From assembly GCA_965221205.1 (NCBI GenBank), contig OZ244870.1, forward strand, positions 3,596,001-3,660,000: a stretch of 64,000 bases of DNA, in the 5' to 3' direction. The position numbers and the translations under genes were made by a program. How positions within the stretch are numbered: position 1 is the stretch's first letter; each line of letters begins with the position of its first letter. This document shows, in pieces, positions 10,090 to 21,029 of this stretch. The notes beneath the pieces were generated by a model. It worked only from the letters and a program-made list of their open reading frames with translations, had not been told where the DNA came from and searched no databases. The DNA is from CBDFMG01 sp965221205 [NCBI: bacterium] (GTDB taxonomy: Bacteria > SM23-31).

Positions 10090-11625
10090 ATGTTTTCACT
10101 AATTATTAGCGCTGCTGTTCAAGGTATAGAAGCATATCTCGTCAAGGTTGAATCACATTTAGAAAGTGGACTGCTGGCATTTACAACAGTCGGACTTCCT
10201 GAAGGTGCCGTTAGAGAAAGCAAAGAGCGAGTTACTGCCGCAATTAAAAATTCAGGCTACCCGTTCCCGCAAAAACGTATTACTATTAACCTTGCACCGG
10301 CCGACATAAGAAAAGAAGGTTCAGCCTTTGATTTGCCGATCGCGGTTGGCATACTTGCTTCCACAGGTCTTGTTCAGTCGCAAACTGTCGAACGGTATAT
10401 CATTCTGGGAGAATTGGCTCTTGATGGAAAATTGAGACCTGTCAAGGGTGCTCTACCTATTTCAACTATTGAAACAAAACTGGATATAGACGGCATCATT
10501 CTTCCAAAAGAAAATGCGAATGAGGCGTCGATTGCCCGCAACTTCCCGATATATCCAATGGAAAACCTCAGAGAAACCGTAGAGTTTTTAAATGGGAATA
10601 ATGAGCACAAACCATATGTGATTGATAGTGAATTGACTGATTCTTCCCGAAAAGAATATGATATAAATTTTTCAGAAGTGAAGGGACAAGAAAATGTGAA
10701 AAGGGCATTAGAGGTTGCATCGGCAGGAGGACATAATACTATTATGATAGGTCCTCCCGGCTCGGGAAAGACAATGCTCGCAAGGAGAATTGCAACAATT
10801 TTGCCCAATTTAACGTTTGAAGAGTCATTATCGACGACCAAGATACATTCTGTCGCGGGTATGCTCAACTCTGGTCAGGCGCTGGTAACCCGTCGGCCAT
10901 TTCGTTCTGCACACCACTCTATTTCCGATGCCGGTCTGATCGGTGGTGGCCATATTCCAAAACCGGGTGAAGTTAGCCTTGCTCATAATGGTGTTCTCTT
11001 TTTGGATGAAATGGCGGAATTTAAGAAGCACCTTCTTGAAATGCTCCGACAACCGTTAGAAGATGGTTATGTCACTATATCCCGTGCAGCAATGTCTCTA
11101 ACATATCCTTCTCGATTTATGCTTGCAGCAGCCATGAATCCCTGTCCCTGCGGTTATGCTACCGATTCGACCCATTCATGTTCATGTACTTCGAGCCACA
11201 TACAGAAGTATATGGCGAGAATTTCGGGACCGCTCTTAGATAGAATCGATATTCATTTGGAGGTACCGAGAGTTAATTTCAAAGAGCTCTCATCAGAGAG
11301 TGTCGGAGAATCATCTGAAACAATTCGAAATAGAGTTATCCGGGCACGAGAGCTACAGCTTGATCGATTTAAAAACAGCAGTACCACATTTACAAATGCC
11401 GCAATGAACACAAAAAGTATTCGTAAACATTGCAAACTCGATAACGAATGTCAGGAATTGCTTAAAGCAGCCATTACCCAGCTCGGATTATCTGCACGAG
11501 CATATGATAGGGTTTTGAAAGTGTCACGCACTATTGCCGATTTGGAATCATCGGAAGACATCCGACCTGAATTTGTGAGCGAAGCAATTCAATACCGGAG
11601 CCTTGACAGAAACTTATGGAATTAA
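10090..11625 (+). CDS. comM: YifB/ComM-family Mg-chelatase-like AAA+ ATPase
   Basis: ComM is a hexameric helicase that promotes branch migration when DNA is integrated by natural transformation; the family is widespread also in non-competent bacteria. From the ATG at 10090 the protein has 511 residues, the usual size. The N-terminal ChlI domain starts FSLIISAAVQGIEAYLVKVE. The Walker A motif is IGPPGSGKTMLARR, Walker B is VLFLDEMAEF, and the Mg-chelatase C-terminal domain ends in SRTIADLESS. A cysteine cluster (NPCPCGY and HSCSC) follows the AAA+ core, as in YifB proteins. A TTG 13 codons upstream is in frame but has no ribosome site. Confidence 0.93.
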   Translation: MFSLIISAAVQGIEAYLVKVESHLESGLLAFTTVGLPEGAVRESKERVTAAIKNSGYPFPQKRITINLAPADIRKEGSAFDLPIAVGILASTGLVQSQTVERYIILGELALDGKLRPVKGALPISTIETKLDIDGIILPKENANEASIARNFPIYPMENLRETVEFLNGNNEHKPYVIDSELTDSSRKEYDINFSEVKGQENVKRALEVASAGGHNTIMIGPPGSGKTMLARRIATILPNLTFEESLSTTKIHSVAGMLNSGQALVTRRPFRSAHHSISDAGLIGGGHIPKPGEVSLAHNGVLFLDEMAEFKKHLLEMLRQPLEDGYVTISRAAMSLTYPSRFMLAAAMNPCPCGYATDSTHSCSCTSSHIQKYMARISGPLLDRIDIHLEVPRVNFKELSSESVGESSETIRNRVIRARELQLDRFKNSSTTFTNAAMNTKSIRKHCKLDNECQELLKAAITQLGLSARAYDRVLKVSRTIADLESSEDIRPEFVSEAIQYRSLDRNLWN

Positions 11626-11647
11626 AAGATCAGCAGGTTTAAAAAAA

Positions 11648-12377
11648 ATGCCGGAAACCCTGATTAAAACAAATACGATGTCCTTCAAAAGAGGCAAAAC
11701 AGTCTTTCGCGAAGGCGATGTTGGTGAGGAGATGTATATCATTAAATCCGGCAAAGTCGAAGTGGTCAAAAAAAGTCCAAGATGAGGAAATGGTTCTCGC
11801 TACGCTTGAAGCAAACTCCTTTTTCGGCGAAATGGCACTCTTCGGAGATAAGCGCAGAAGCGCTACCATCCGAGCGCTTGAAGAAACATTAACGATTCGC
11901 ATTAATAGAAGTATCCTCGACCTTCAGCTTTCAAAAGCGCCCGATTGGTTTGCTGCAATTATGCGTACCCTCGCACTGCGGCTCAAGGAAACAAATAAAC
12001 GTGTACAATCCCGGTACTATATTAATTTAGAGTACAGCCTTATTAAAATGTTTCTGCTCACCATGAATGTGCTCGGCACACGTAAAGGTTCGGAATTATC
12101 GGCAGAGCTTGGCCCTGTTCTCCGTGATGTGCAATTGATACTTGGTGTTTCCAAAGAAGGGTTGTTAGTCAAGCTCAAGGATTTTTCATTTATTCAGATG
12201 ATATTATTCTCCGAAACAGAGAATAATATCACCGTACCGGATATTGATAAGGCTAAGAACTTCTTACTCTTTTTACAGGGGAAGAAAGATAAAAAAACAC
12301 GATTAACATCAGCACTTGACGACCTTCAGGATGATACAAAAAAATGCAATACTTTGAGCGACTCTATCGGCTTCTAA
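11648..12377 (+). pseudogene. Cyclic-nucleotide-binding-domain protein (CRP-like sensor), frameshifted
   Basis: Two frames encode a cNMP-binding beta-roll: FKRGKTVFREGDVGEEMYII is the start and NSFFGEMALFGDKRRSATIRA the phosphate-binding cassette, followed by a helical C-terminal region without a clear HTH. The frames meet at seven A residues (11768-11774); removing one A gives KVEVVKKVQDEEMVLA and an intact protein of about 240 residues. Natural disruption, polymerase slippage or a base-calling error are all possible. The start is taken at the ATG at 11648, 22 bp after comM, so the two may be co-transcribed. Ligand and output are unknown. Confidence 0.75.
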
Positions 12378-12609
12378 CCCGGAGAAAAGGAGAAGTTGTG
12401 CAAAAATAAGTTTAACAACGATCGCAACTCTGGTTTGTCATACAAAAATCAACAGATTCTCTTTTTGGTTATATTTTCAAAGAAACGTACTTAAATAATT
12501 TTATATCTCTTTTGTTTTACACTCATATTTTCCTCTCCTGTTTATTATCTTATTTTAACTATTGCCATAAAGCAACACAAACCATATAATTGTCTATGAC
12601 TTATATTCC

Positions 12610-13422
12610 ATGAAACCGGAAGCCCTTGATACAGAAATAATTAGTCGATCCATATCGAATCATCAGTTCGGTCGATATATTGAGTACAAAAAATCGGCGG
12701 CATCAACGAATGACATTGCAAAGCAATATGCCCTCTCTCAATCGCAGCTTCCCATGATTATCTTTGCTGAAAAGCAGACAGGCGGCAAAGGAAGAATGAA
12801 ACGGAGTTGGTTCTCTCCACGTAATGCCGGCATCTGGTTTTCAGTCATATTTCCGCCGAATCATAATCCGGTCGTGTTTGGTCATTACAATTTTTTTATG
12901 TCACTTGTGCTTGCATCCGCTATTGAATCTATTACTCAATGTGAAATCGAATTGAAATGGCCGAATGATATTCTTATTAAGGGGAAAAAGGTGTGTGGGA
13001 TTTTATCCGAAGTAGTTACCAGAAAAGAAAATTCGGATATTGTCATTACCGGTGCCGGACTCAATGTGAACCTTGAAGAAAATGAATTCCCGAAAGAACT
13101 GTGCGATACCGCTACTTCATTGAGTATTGAATCTGGTGAAACAATTAACCGGACATATCTGTTTATAGAAATACTTTCAACATTGAATACCATCTATGAC
13201 TTGTGGGAACAGCGAGGAATCGAGCCGATTTTCCACTCATGGCTCCAAAAATGTTCTACTATCGGCAAATCACTCACTCTTAATTTGGGATCACGGAGTA
13301 TTGACGGAACTGCGCAACATATTAACTTAGACGGCTCCCTTGTGCTTCAGGATGCCAATGGATATAATTACACGGTGTATGCAGGCGATCTTGAATATTC
13401 CGTGCGAGTTCAAGATATGTAA
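12610..13422 (+). CDS. birA: Biotin--[acetyl-CoA-carboxylase] ligase
   Basis: Activates biotin as biotinyl-5'-AMP and attaches it to the carboxyl carrier protein. The catalytic domain is clear: SAASTNDIAKQYA, then the biotinyl-AMP loop in AEKQTGGKGRMKRSWFSP (the GRGRxxR-type loop reads GKGRMKR), LKWPNDILIKGKKVCGILSE, and GAGLNVN. The C-terminal SH3-like domain ends the protein. At 270 residues it lacks the N-terminal DNA-binding domain of E. coli BirA, so it is a monofunctional ligase rather than a repressor. It begins a run of genes leading into selA and selB with short gaps. Confidence 0.95.
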   Translation: MKPEALDTEIISRSISNHQFGRYIEYKKSAASTNDIAKQYALSQSQLPMIIFAEKQTGGKGRMKRSWFSPRNAGIWFSVIFPPNHNPVVFGHYNFFMSLVLASAIESITQCEIELKWPNDILIKGKKVCGILSEVVTRKENSDIVITGAGLNVNLEENEFPKELCDTATSLSIESGETINRTYLFIEILSTLNTIYDLWEQRGIEPIFHSWLQKCSTIGKSLTLNLGSRSIDGTAQHINLDGSLVLQDANGYNYTVYAGDLEYSVRVQDM

Positions 13423-13472
13423 TTGCAATTGTCAACTTATTGAAACCAAAATAAACCACAGAACTTTAGAGT

Positions 13473-14915
13473 ATGCATGCTCTTCAACAAGAAAAACTAA
13501 GTAGTAATCTTATTCAGGCGATGCTAAAAGAGCTCCCTTCTGTGGAATCACTCATAAGTAATTCCACATTCGAGACAGCTCTCAAATCATATTCACGAGA
13601 TTTTATAACGTATATTATCCGGAAACAGGTCGGCAATATCCGTGATGAAATAAGAAACGGCATCTACTTCAGGGACATCTCAAAAAAATCATTGAGCGAA
13701 ACTATTATCAAACGCGTTGAAAATTACCTTGCTGAAACCGACAAAGGCGCTCTTCTACCAGTCGTTAATGCAACAGGAGTTGTTTTACATACCGGACTCG
13801 GCAGAGCTCCGTTGTCTCCGGCAGCAGTCAGTTTTGTTCAACAAATAATAAGCGGTTACTCCACCCTTGAAATTGACCGGTCTTCGGGACGACGCGGCAG
13901 CAGAACTCAAATTCTTGAGGAGCTGTTATGCTATCTTTGCTGGGTTGAAACTGCAATGGTTGTCAATAATAATGCTGCTGCTGTGATGATAGTCTTGAAC
14001 ACCCTTGCACACAATAAAGAGGTGATTATTTCACGGGGGGAACTAGTGGAAATAGGAGGATCTTTTCGCATGCCCGATATTATGGCTGCGAGCAGTGTAA
14101 AAATGGTTGAAGTTGGTACAACCAACAAAACAAAAGTGTCCGACTATACAAAAGCTGTTAACAAAAATACGGGAGCTATCCTCAAGGTACATTCGAGCAA
14201 TTACAGAGTGCTTGGCTTCTCGGAATCAGCTGCAATCAGTGATTTAAAATCCAGCAATAAGTGCAAGAACATTCCTGTTATTTTCGATCTTGGTGGTGGT
14301 GTGATTTTCGACTTGGAGCAAGTCGGCTTGCCGCACGAACCTATTGTTGCTCAATCAATCCGCGATGGCGCCGATATCATCACCTTTAGCGGAGATAAAG
14401 TGTTCGGAGGTCCGCAATCCGGAATTATTGTTGGGAAAAAAAAGTATATTGATAAGATCAAAAAAAATCCCTTTGCACGAGCGATGAGATGCGACAAACT
14501 GATCCTTGCAGCACTATACGGAACTATTCTAACATATCTTAAAGGGATAGAAGGGTTTACCTCTCTCCCCTCAACTAAGATGCTTATGGAAAAACCTGAG
14601 TCTATCCGGAAACGGGCCTTAAAGGTTAAAGAATCAGCATCAGAGAAGCGGATCAGAGGTCTCATTATCTCTGTGGAGGCATGTGAATCTGAAGTCGGTA
14701 GTGGTGCCATACCTCTTGAACGGCTACCTAGTTTCGCATTGTGTCTTGCATCAAAGAAAATTTCAGCAGAATACATTGCTGCTCAACTGCGCTCAGGTTC
14801 CCCGCCGATTTTCAGTTACATTAAAAACAATAAAGTCTATCTCGATATGCGAACAGTATTCCGCAATCAGCTCAAACATATTACAGAAAATATAGCTGCA
14901 ATTCATAATAAGTAG
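13473..14915 (+). CDS. selA: L-seryl-tRNA(Sec) selenium transferase
   Basis: A PLP-dependent decameric enzyme that converts seryl-tRNA(Sec) to selenocysteyl-tRNA(Sec) using selenophosphate. The 480 residues show the N-terminal helical domain, VVNATGVVLHTGLGRAPLS near residue 100 and YSTLEIDRSSGRRGSR after it. The PLP lysine lies in SGDKVFGGPQSGIIVG near residue 308. The length fits bacterial SelA. selB starts 18 bp downstream, the classic selAB order. No selC tRNA or selD is visible in the window, so they must be elsewhere if the pathway works. Confidence 0.96.
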   Translation: MHALQQEKLSSNLIQAMLKELPSVESLISNSTFETALKSYSRDFITYIIRKQVGNIRDEIRNGIYFRDISKKSLSETIIKRVENYLAETDKGALLPVVNATGVVLHTGLGRAPLSPAAVSFVQQIISGYSTLEIDRSSGRRGSRTQILEELLCYLCWVETAMVVNNNAAAVMIVLNTLAHNKEVIISRGELVEIGGSFRMPDIMAASSVKMVEVGTTNKTKVSDYTKAVNKNTGAILKVHSSNYRVLGFSESAAISDLKSSNKCKNIPVIFDLGGGVIFDLEQVGLPHEPIVAQSIRDGADIITFSGDKVFGGPQSGIIVGKKKYIDKIKKNPFARAMRCDKLILAALYGTILTYLKGIEGFTSLPSTKMLMEKPESIRKRALKVKESASEKRIRGLIISVEACESEVGSGAIPLERLPSFALCLASKKISAEYIAAQLRSGSPPIFSYIKNNKVYLDMRTVFRNQLKHITENIAAIHNK

Positions 14916-14933
14916 TCCAGAGAAAATTCATAC

Positions 14934-16823
14934 ATGTCACACAGAATAATTGGGACAGCAGGACATATTGATCACGGAAAAACCGCACTGGTCAAAACTC
15001 TGACCGGAATTGATACTGACCGGCTCAAAGAGGAAAAAGAACGGGCAATTACCATTGATCTCGGTTTTGCATTTCTGGACGACACAACGGCAATTGTCGA
15101 TGTGCCTGGTCATGAGCGATTTGTGAAAAACATGGTCGCCGGAGTGACCGGAATCGATTTGGCCCTGCTTGTTATAGCAGCTGATGACGGTGTCATGCCC
15201 CAGACCCGTGAGCATATCGAAATTATTCGTCTTCTTTCAATTGAGCGGCTTGTTGTGGCAATAACCAAGATTGATCTTGCTGATGATGAATGGATATCAC
15301 TTCTTCACGATGAAATCGACCTGCTTCTTGTCGGAAATGGTTATCCGGATGCACCGATAATACTTGTATCAGTATTTACCGGGATTGGGATAGAGGAATT
15401 AAAACAAACTCTTAAAAATGAAGTTGCATTCGTAAAGGACAAAAATATTGATAAGCCCTTCAGGCTGCCGGTTGACCGATCGTTTACTATGAAAGGTTTT
15501 GGAACTGTCGTAACCGGCTCTGTTATGTCCGGAAAGCTTAAATCCGACGACAATGTCGAGCTGCTCCCTGAGGAGAAAGAACTCCGTCTTCGTGGCTTGC
15601 AACACCATAATGAGACAGTAGAGACTGTTCAGGCTGGCGATCGGGCTGCATTGAATTTTAGCGGGATTCAGAAAGAGGCGATAATTCGGGGGAATGTTGT
15701 TGCCTTAAAAGATTCCTATCATTCATCCACTATTATCAATTGTTATTGTCACTTTCTCAAAAGTTCAGAGAAACCTTTAAAACAACATCCGTGGATCCGA
15801 TTCCATTGCGGAACTATTGAAACACTTGGAAAAATTAATCTTCTCGGAAAAAAAATTATTGAACCAGGCGAATCAACATCGGTTCAGTTCATACTCGAAA
15901 AACCTGTTGTTGCAGTATCGGGGGATCGATTTATTATTCGGCGTTATTCTCCTGCATTGACGATTGGGGGTGGCGAAATCATTGAAGTTGATACACAACC
16001 AGCAGGAAGGAAGTGGGCAGATGTTGCTGCTTTTATAGAAACACTACACGCTCTGCCTCAAAAAGACAGAGTATTTCGCTACGTGGAGAATTGTGAACTC
16101 GGACCAGTATCATCAGCCGATCTTGGAAAGCAGTTTGGCTTGCACCCTGAACAGATCGATTCTCTTCTCTCTTCATACCAAAACGACATCATCAATTTTG
16201 TTATTGAAAAGAATCAATTCTGGATACATAGAGTTTTTTTTGAATCAGCTTGTGAGAATATTGTGCGTACTATTGCAACATATCATCAACAAAATCCTGA
16301 AAAACCGTATTTGCAGCTTGAGTCTCTAAAAAGCAAAATTGGTTCTGAGTTAGAGCATCACTTCCTTTTGATGCTCTTCGAAACCTTAATAAAACAAAAA
16401 CGAATTGCTATTGACCACAATCGGATCAGATTATCTGATTTTAAACCCCGGTTTTCCGAAGATTTAACAATACTAATGGGACGGTTTATTTCATATCTTG
16501 AAGAAAAGGGACACGAAGGCCCTACATTTGAGGAAACCAGTACATATCTCGGCGTCGATGGTGTGTTCCTTAAAAAAATAATAGATTCACTTTCTGCAGA
16601 AGGTGAAATCGTGCGAGTTGGAGAATTGTTTCTTTATAAGCTTGAACAGATAAACTCAATTGAAGCTTCTATACGTGATTCGATCAGAAATGAAGGATCA
16701 ATTACCGTTGCAGGCCTCAGAAACACCCTCGGTACCAGTAGAAAATATGCATTACCGCTGTTGAATTATTTTGATGATGCTGGAATCACATTGCGTATTG
16801 GCGACAAACGGGTCTTGAAATAG
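14934..16823 (+). CDS. selB: Selenocysteine-specific elongation factor
   Basis: SelB delivers selenocysteyl-tRNA to UGA codons followed by a SECIS hairpin. The GTPase domain has GHIDHGKT (residues 9-16), DVPGHE and TKID, and the EF-Tu-like domains 2 and 3 follow. The C-terminal third is made of winged-helix repeats (for instance [19 protein letters not shown], then a last one ending at the stop) that bind SECIS RNA in bacterial SelB. The 629-residue length is normal. It is cotranscribed with selA judging by the 18-bp gap. No in-frame UGA selenoprotein could be recognised in this window. Confidence 0.96.
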   Translation: MSHRIIGTAGHIDHGKTALVKTLTGIDTDRLKEEKERAITIDLGFAFLDDTTAIVDVPGHERFVKNMVAGVTGIDLALLVIAADDGVMPQTREHIEIIRLLSIERLVVAITKIDLADDEWISLLHDEIDLLLVGNGYPDAPIILVSVFTGIGIEELKQTLKNEVAFVKDKNIDKPFRLPVDRSFTMKGFGTVVTGSVMSGKLKSDDNVELLPEEKELRLRGLQHHNETVETVQAGDRAALNFSGIQKEAIIRGNVVALKDSYHSSTIINCYCHFLKSSEKPLKQHPWIRFHCGTIETLGKINLLGKKIIEPGESTSVQFILEKPVVAVSGDRFIIRRYSPALTIGGGEIIEVDTQPAGRKWADVAAFIETLHALPQKDRVFRYVENCELGPVSSADLGKQFGLHPEQIDSLLSSYQNDIINFVIEKNQFWIHRVFFESACENIVRTIATYHQQNPEKPYLQLESLKSKIGSELEHHFLLMLFETLIKQKRIAIDHNRIRLSDFKPRFSEDLTILMGRFISYLEEKGHEGPTFEETSTYLGVDGVFLKKIIDSLSAEGEIVRVGELFLYKLEQINSIEASIRDSIRNEGSITVAGLRNTLGTSRKYALPLLNYFDDAGITLRIGDKRVLK

Positions 16824-16895
16824 ACCGCAAGTTTACACTTTCTGGTTCGAATCATCTTATATCTGTTCACAGTCCACCCACTTTCACTTCAAAAC

Positions 16896-16922
16896 AAAAA
16901 AAGGCGGGCAACAATGTCCGCC
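16896..16922 (-). terminator. Intrinsic terminator, minus-strand orientation
   Basis: GGCGGGCA (16903-16910) pairs with TGTCCGCC (16915-16922) around ACAA. On the minus strand the stem is followed by seven T residues, so it ends the response-regulator remnant at 16954. It also lies 80 bp after selB and may work less well in that direction. Confidence 0.7.
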
Positions 16923-16953
16923 TCAGTATTTTAATCATCTCTATTAATCCATT

Positions 16954-17262
16954 TCAAACAAAAGCTTTCAGAATTTCTTCTTGCATACCGTGCAAATCGT
17001 CATATGCTGAATTAAATTGTTTAATTTTGTCTCTGATCCGAATAATCAGCAGTAAATTATCGTTTTCCCGTGGTTTCTCAATATACTGAAACAACTGGAT
17101 ACCATCCATTTCCGGCCATTTCCGGTATTAAATAATCACAGATAACGAGTGATACATCATTCTTTTCGATAAATTCGAGGGCATCATTCGCGGAAGTAAA
17201 CGTTTTGATTGTGTAATCTGACTCCAACTGCAGAAAAGAATCAGGTAAATATCATACTATTT
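16954..17262 (-). pseudogene. Response-regulator receiver fragment cut at the island edge
   Basis: Minus-strand frames give a CheY-like receiver: LESDYTIKTFTSANDALEF, then DVSLVICDYLIPEM with the phosphoacceptor Asp strand, and the C-terminal helices ending AFV at 16954. The N-terminal first strand with the acidic pair is missing because the sequence changes to GC-rich foreign DNA near 17262. A small duplication (ATTTCCGGCC repeated around 17110-17130) breaks the frame in the middle. It marks the left boundary of the 17-25 kb island. Confidence 0.6.
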
Positions 17263-17454
17263 TTCAAATTACCGAAAGTCGATACCTGCCGCATCGGTGA
17301 TGCCCTTCCGATATGCGTCCGCCATCTCGTGAACCGGCAGAAAACCCTTGTAGGCACAGGGTCTTATCGTTTTTCCCGTCTCGCTCTGCCGTGCGGCTTC
17401 CCCGTGAAATCCACGCTTAAAAAGGACAACGGACTCAGGACACCCAGACGTCCG

Positions 17455-17693
17455 ATGGATGCCTTTTCGCCGCCGAGTTCCTCGAACAAGCCCGGCACCC
17501 ATGGAAGTCCAAGACCCTGGAAACCAACGAGTACTTCATCCGCAAGTACATCCTGCCCACCTTGGCAACTTGACCGTCGGCAAGCTGCTCGAACACCGGC
17601 GGCACCGAACCACCGCCAGATACGCGCACCTCGTCGAGACAGTCGAGAGGGTCGGAAGTATCATCGCGGAGGCGATGAATGTTCTACGTTAAA
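17455..17693 (+). pseudogene. Tyrosine integrase remnant with internal deletion
   Basis: The start looks like the core-binding (SAM-like) domain of a phage-type integrase: AAEFLEQARHPWKSKTLE, then FIRKYILPTLGNLTVGKL. It jumps directly to the extreme C-terminal catalytic end, HRRHRTTARYAHLVETVE, which contains the active-site His-x-x-Arg region and the nucleophile Tyr (RYAHL). The middle of the catalytic domain is deleted and there are two frame changes, so it is dead. Its position at the left end of a GC-rich island suggests it mobilised that island once. Confidence 0.6.
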
Positions 17694-18088
17694 CAATTCG
17701 TAACACCGTTTTAGCCGGGAATCACCAAACCGTTGCCTAAGTCAATTTGACCACATGGTCTAGGGCCGAGGTCAAGAACAGGAATCGACAGAGCGTGGTG
17801 CCTGAATCGCGTCGGGCGCGGGCAAATTGGAAAAGTCCGCTCGCGCACGGTCGCAAGGTGTCATGGAGAGGCGGACATGAACGAAAACCGGGAAGACTAC
17901 AGCAAATGGAACTTTGGGGACTGGTGCGACGAGGAGGGCAAGCACACCCTCTCGCGGCATGGTCAAACCATCCCGAAGCGACGGCGGTGGTGAGATTGAA
18001 CTAGTTCCGGGGTGGTTTCCAAATATATATCCGGTCCGGCGATGGCGGAGATTTTTCAGTGCGGCGAGCTTATGAACCCGAGTTGGCT
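17694..18088. other. Non-coding GC-rich stretch inside the island
   Basis: No convincing gene. A short plus-strand frame at 17876 (MNENREDYSKWNFGDW, 37 codons) could be a fragment of a small protein, but nothing supports it beyond an open frame. The right end is the 3' flank of the TonB-receptor gene. Confidence 0.4.
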
Positions 18089-20525
18089 TCAGAACGACGT
18101 CCTGGCAGACAGGAAGATGGTGCGTCCCCGGATGGAATCCAGCCTTGCGTCCGCGCCCTCACTGCCAGGTACCGTGGGATCGGTTGACGGACCGCGATCA
18201 CCGGCATTGAGGATGCCGGCGGAGAGGTCTATTCCCATCAAGCCGAACGCATCGCTCCAGCGTAGCGTGATGTCGTGGCCCATCCACGCCTTGTAGCGAC
18301 CGGTTGCGCGCTCATTCCAGTAGCCAGAAACCGCGTGAACGCTCCATTTCGCGGTGATACCGTATCTGCTCGCACGAAACGAGGCATGAACACGATTACG
18401 CGGGTAGTCGCCCGGTTGCATCTCGTCGGCCACACGCTTCTCGTATCGGGTCACGCGTGACCAGCGGACTCACGATCCGTACGGCGAGGTCTCCCTCGCG
18501 TATGACCGCCGCGCCGGAAGGCAACAGCCCCTCCGCTTCCAAGTCGATGATGGACTGCGCGAACAATTCGGCTGGCGCGCCGGAAAGCCCGATCCGGAAT
18601 CCATCCGCGCTCAAGGAAAAGGGGCCCAGGCTCGTCACGGTGCCGAGACTGAAGCTCTCGGCTTTATCCGGCTTGAGATTCGGATTGCCGCTGCTCACGC
18701 GCTCCACCTGGTATTCGTCGCAATCTTCTATGCCACCGGTGAGAGATCTCGTGTCGCAGATTTGCGGATAGTCGAGTGCTGCGCGTGTATGCAGAGCACG
18801 TAGGCTGGGCGCCTTCGAACCCTCGCTCCAGGATCCACGGAATGCGAGGACCTCGTTCAACCGGTACCGGCTCGCGACCTGGTGTGAAAACGTCGCGCCG
18901 ACATCGTTGTAATCATCACGCCGCCCGGCAAGGTCTAAATCCCAATCGCCGTGCAACGGCATGGAGACTTCCGTGAACGCCGACCAGCGCCGGCGCTCGC
19001 CCGAGAACGTGTTGCCACCGGACCCGAGGACATCGCCCGCATCGTGGGAACCGTTGAAAATGTCAAGATAATCGTAGACGTCCCGCCGGTCCTCGTAAGC
19101 GACTTCGGCACCCGCCGCCCACCGCACGTTGCCGCCGCTAAGCGTGAACGCCGCTCCGTCGAAGGAAGCACGCGCTGTCTTGTGGTCCGTCACCTGGTCG
19201 CGGATCAGCCGGAGCCCAGTTTCGCGAACGGCCAACAGATGCTCAGGGTCTCTCGATAACGGGTTTTCGAGATCGTAACGCCTCTCGTCAATAACCCCCC
19301 GGATTGCGCTCTCGCTCACGAAGGTATTGCCATCCACGATGGTGTCGTGACGATAGTACCGGAGATGCGCATCGTAGCCGATACCGCCGCCCGAAATCCG
19401 TCCCTGGACGCCGAGCGTGAGATCGTATTCCTCAATATCTGTGCGCCAGTCACGATTACCGTGGCCGAGGAATCGATGGGCCACGCGGAGCGGCGTGTCG
19501 ATTTCGGGAACTTGCGGCAATTGCTGCTTGAGCGCATCAGAAGGCAAAAAAGAGAAGGTACCAACCGAAGGTGCGTAGCGAAATGCGGAATTACCACGCG
19601 CGACCCGGGCGTCGACATACATGTCCACGTCCTCGCCAAGCGGCTGATCAAGGTTAAGAAACAAACTCTGCCGTTCGTAACGCTCCAGGTTCCACGCGAT
19701 CCCGGCCCAGGCAAAACCGCAGCCCGCGCCGGATATCCCGTAAGGCTTGGTGAGTACGCCCGTGTATACGCTTTCATCGCAAACTCCAAGGGGATGCGCG
19801 ACCGAGCCACCGTCGATCGGGATGAAGACGGTGTTACCACCCACCGAAACGCCGGCCGCTGCGGCGAACGGGCCGCCCGGTGTCCACGAGGCGCGGCTGT
19901 AATCCCGATCCGCGTCGCGGATCTCCTGTCTCCGGAAGACGTCCACACCGATCACCACATGACCGCCTCCGAGAGAGCCGCCCCACAACGCGCTCCCGTG
20001 CCCGGTATCACCGCCCACGCCGGTCGGCAGGTCGGCGCCTGTCTGGACCTCGATGCCCTCAAGCTTGCGCTTGAGCACGATGTTGACCGCGCCACCGATA
20101 GCGTGTCCACCGTGCAAGGCGGCGGCACTGTTGCTCAGAATCTCGACGCGCTCGACGGCCGATATGGGCAGAGCTTCAAGATCGAAAGTCGAATCAGAAA
20201 CGCGGCGCCCGTTAACAAGAACCGCGACGCGGTCCCCCTCGAGGACGAACGGCCGGTGAAGGCCAAAGTCGTTATAATCCTTACGGCTCAGCAGCAGATC
20301 CCAGACATTTTTCATGCCGGACAACTCGATATCTGTCCGATCAATCACGGCGAGTGGACGCGCAACATCTGCCGCCTCGGTGGGAATGTGGCCGGCAACT
20401 GACTGTCTCTCGTCCGCTGTGCTTTCCGGATTTAACTGTATCCAACAGTTTCCTGGCGAGGTCGTCACCAATGTAGCAAGAGCAATAATCGCCGCTATAG
20501 CATAATTTCGGACAGTAATATCCAT
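18089..20525 (-). pseudogene. TonB-dependent outer-membrane receptor, frameshifted near the C-terminus
   Basis: Outer-membrane receptors of this family import siderophores, cobalamin or other scarce ligands with energy from TonB. The ATG at 20525 has AGGAGAG just upstream and begins a signal peptide. The plug domain follows (VAVLVNGRRVSDSTF, AVERVEILSNSAAALHGGHAIGGAVN), then a beta-barrel. The main frame closes at 18396. A second frame (18089-18454) carries the rest of the barrel and the typical terminal Phe (FLSARTSF), so one indel near 18450 separates them. The full protein would be about 810 residues. High GC and different codon use mark it as foreign. Substrate unknown. Confidence 0.85.
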
Positions 20526-21029
20526 TAAACTCTCTCCTGTATTTTTTAAATCAATTGAATGCGTCATAGTTAATGGTATGCTCTAATAAACAGAAAAACA
20601 GACAAGAGCATATAATACATTACATGGCTTGAATGCTTAGATGCGTTTTTTAATAAAACACGGCAACAATATAGTCAAACATTATGTGTATGTCATTTGC
20701 CGATTTATGGAACTTGTTCAATATCAGAAAACGTTGACATTCAAACAGTTCGTAAAACTGGAATGGCAGCAATTGGTATCATTACGTGCCATTGCTACCT
20801 CTCTCTGTTCCGCGCCGGACGGCGCGAAAGCGCTCAAATATAAAATAATTATTGATAATTTGTCAACACTTTTTTACTATTTTGTTTATCGTTATCTTGC
20901 GTAAACAATTTGATCCTGCTGTTAACACGCCGCAGCATCTTCCTCAATAATACTGGACATTACAAATTAAATGTGGGTAAACTCCAGAATTATATACTTG
21001 GCTGCCATAGGTTGCCCGCGAAGGAAACC
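20526..21029. other. Spacer between the TonB receptor and the methyltransferase
   Basis: About 500 bp, more AT-rich than both neighbours. A plus-strand frame of 87 codons (20641-20904) has no recognisable features and no ribosome site, so I do not call it. The TonB-receptor promoter is presumably here on the minus strand. Confidence 0.45.

Noticed and set aside
16824-16860. A GGTTCGAATC string resembling a tRNA T-loop after selB, considered as a selC candidate
   Set aside because: No matching T-stem, acceptor stem or anticodon arm can be folded around it.
19347-20402. Long plus-strand frame opposite the TonB receptor
   Set aside because: It is antisense to a gene with clear plug-domain motifs, has no family features, and high GC makes shadow frames common.
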